The position numbers and the translations under genes are program-made. A DNA stretch of 25,921 bases, taken from DATGFB01 sp032160545 (GTDB lineage: Bacteria; Actinomycetota; Actinomycetes; Mycobacteriales; Jatrophihabitantaceae). Positions 25,807-25,921 of the stretch are shown one piece after another. The stretch lies in assembly GCA_032160545.1 (NCBI GenBank), contig JAVHVN010000214.1, positions 1 to 25,921 on the forward strand, in the 5' to 3' direction. The first letter of the stretch is position 1, and the number at the start of each line of letters is the position of its first letter. The notes below the pieces were generated by a model. That model searched no databases and had not been told where the DNA came from. It was given only the letters and a program-made list of their open reading frames with translations.

Positions 25807-25921
25807 TTAGTCGGGTGGTGGGTCGAGGGGTGTTTGGTGGGCGGTGTTGGGGTGTGGGGTTTGGGTGGGGTCGAGGTGGTGGGGGGCGGTCCAGTGGGGG
25901 ATGCCGTTGATCATGTGGCAG
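25807..25921 (-). CDS. C-terminal tail of an HNH endonuclease / DUF222 (13E12-type) protein (5' part outside window)
   Basis: The last 37 codons and a TAA stop (25807-25809) of a gene entering from the right. The visible peptide begins CHMINGIPHWTAPHHLD and continues with TQTPHPNTAHQTP to a Pro-rich end. This matches the tail that follows the HNH motif in actinobacterial DUF222/13E12 repeat proteins, where a (V/M)xxGxPxWxxPxxxD element precedes a variable Pro/Thr/His-rich terminus. The codon use (CAC, ACC, CCC, with ACA and CAA) makes the coding strand extremely C-rich, unlike its neighbours but typical of this family. The catalytic HNH domain itself is not in view, so the call rests on the tail only. 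Confidence 0.6.
   Translation of the reverse strand, partial: CHMINGIPHWTAPHHLDPTQTPHPNTAHQTPLDPPPD
25849..25870 (+). other. G-quadruplex-type motif
   Basis: Four G runs on the plus strand (GGGG, GGGG, GGG, GGGG) with loops of 3, 3 and 1 nt, within a longer G-rich stretch (25811-25895). It is the non-coding complement of the HNH gene's C-rich tail, so it may be a by-product of codon bias. Confidence 0.5.

Overview
The window is a stretch of high-GC chromosome from an actinobacterium. The evidence is the GC-rich third codon positions, frequent GTG starts, leaderless -10/start arrangements, a complete trehalose-to-alpha-glucan (GlgE) gene set, and the C-terminal tail of a DUF222/13E12-type HNH endonuclease at the right edge. 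I cannot name the genus. No rRNA, tRNA, CRISPR array, prophage or insertion sequence was seen.

Left region (1-8284): a surface/secreted-glycan type locus arranged around a 283-base divergent control region (2953-3235). Leftward run a LuxR-type regulator with a degenerate receiver domain and, overlapping it by 4 nt, a large secreted protein with an N,N-dimethylformamidase-beta-like domain, a fibronectin III domain and a LamG-like domain (its C-terminus lies outside the window). Rightward run a 28-codon upstream ORF, an atypical polysaccharide deacetylase, a class B-like flavin monooxygenase, an ATP-grasp ligase and a FemAB-like GNAT. These are closely spaced or overlapping, and the last junction is built from a 26-bp tandem duplication. 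The control region holds three perfect inverted repeats and one 11-bp tandem direct repeat. The four enzymes look like a tailoring pathway (deacetylate, oxidise, ligate, acyl-transfer) for a glycan or small molecule; this is the best candidate here for an undescribed system, and the substrate is unknown.

Middle region (8303-21823): after a zinc-dependent dehydrogenase comes the GlgE pathway. glgE-treS-mak-glgB lie on the minus strand, each overlapping the next by 4 nt. glgP diverges from glgE, and glgX is convergent with glgP. Together they turn trehalose into maltose (TreS), phosphorylate it (Mak), polymerise maltose 1-phosphate (GlgE), branch the glucan (GlgB) and break it down (GlgP, GlgX). 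glgE, glgP and glgX each have a TANNNT hexamer exactly 7 nt before a GTG start, which suggests leaderless transcripts. A 49-nt nested palindrome begins inside the glgB stop codon.

Right region (21851-25921): a group A-like flavoprotein monooxygenase upstream of glgX, a divergent membrane-anchored HtrA-type serine protease with a Tyr-Gln-Pro-rich cytoplasmic tail, a stand-alone ABC ATPase, a 14-bp x 4 tandem repeat, and the 3' end of the HNH endonuclease gene.
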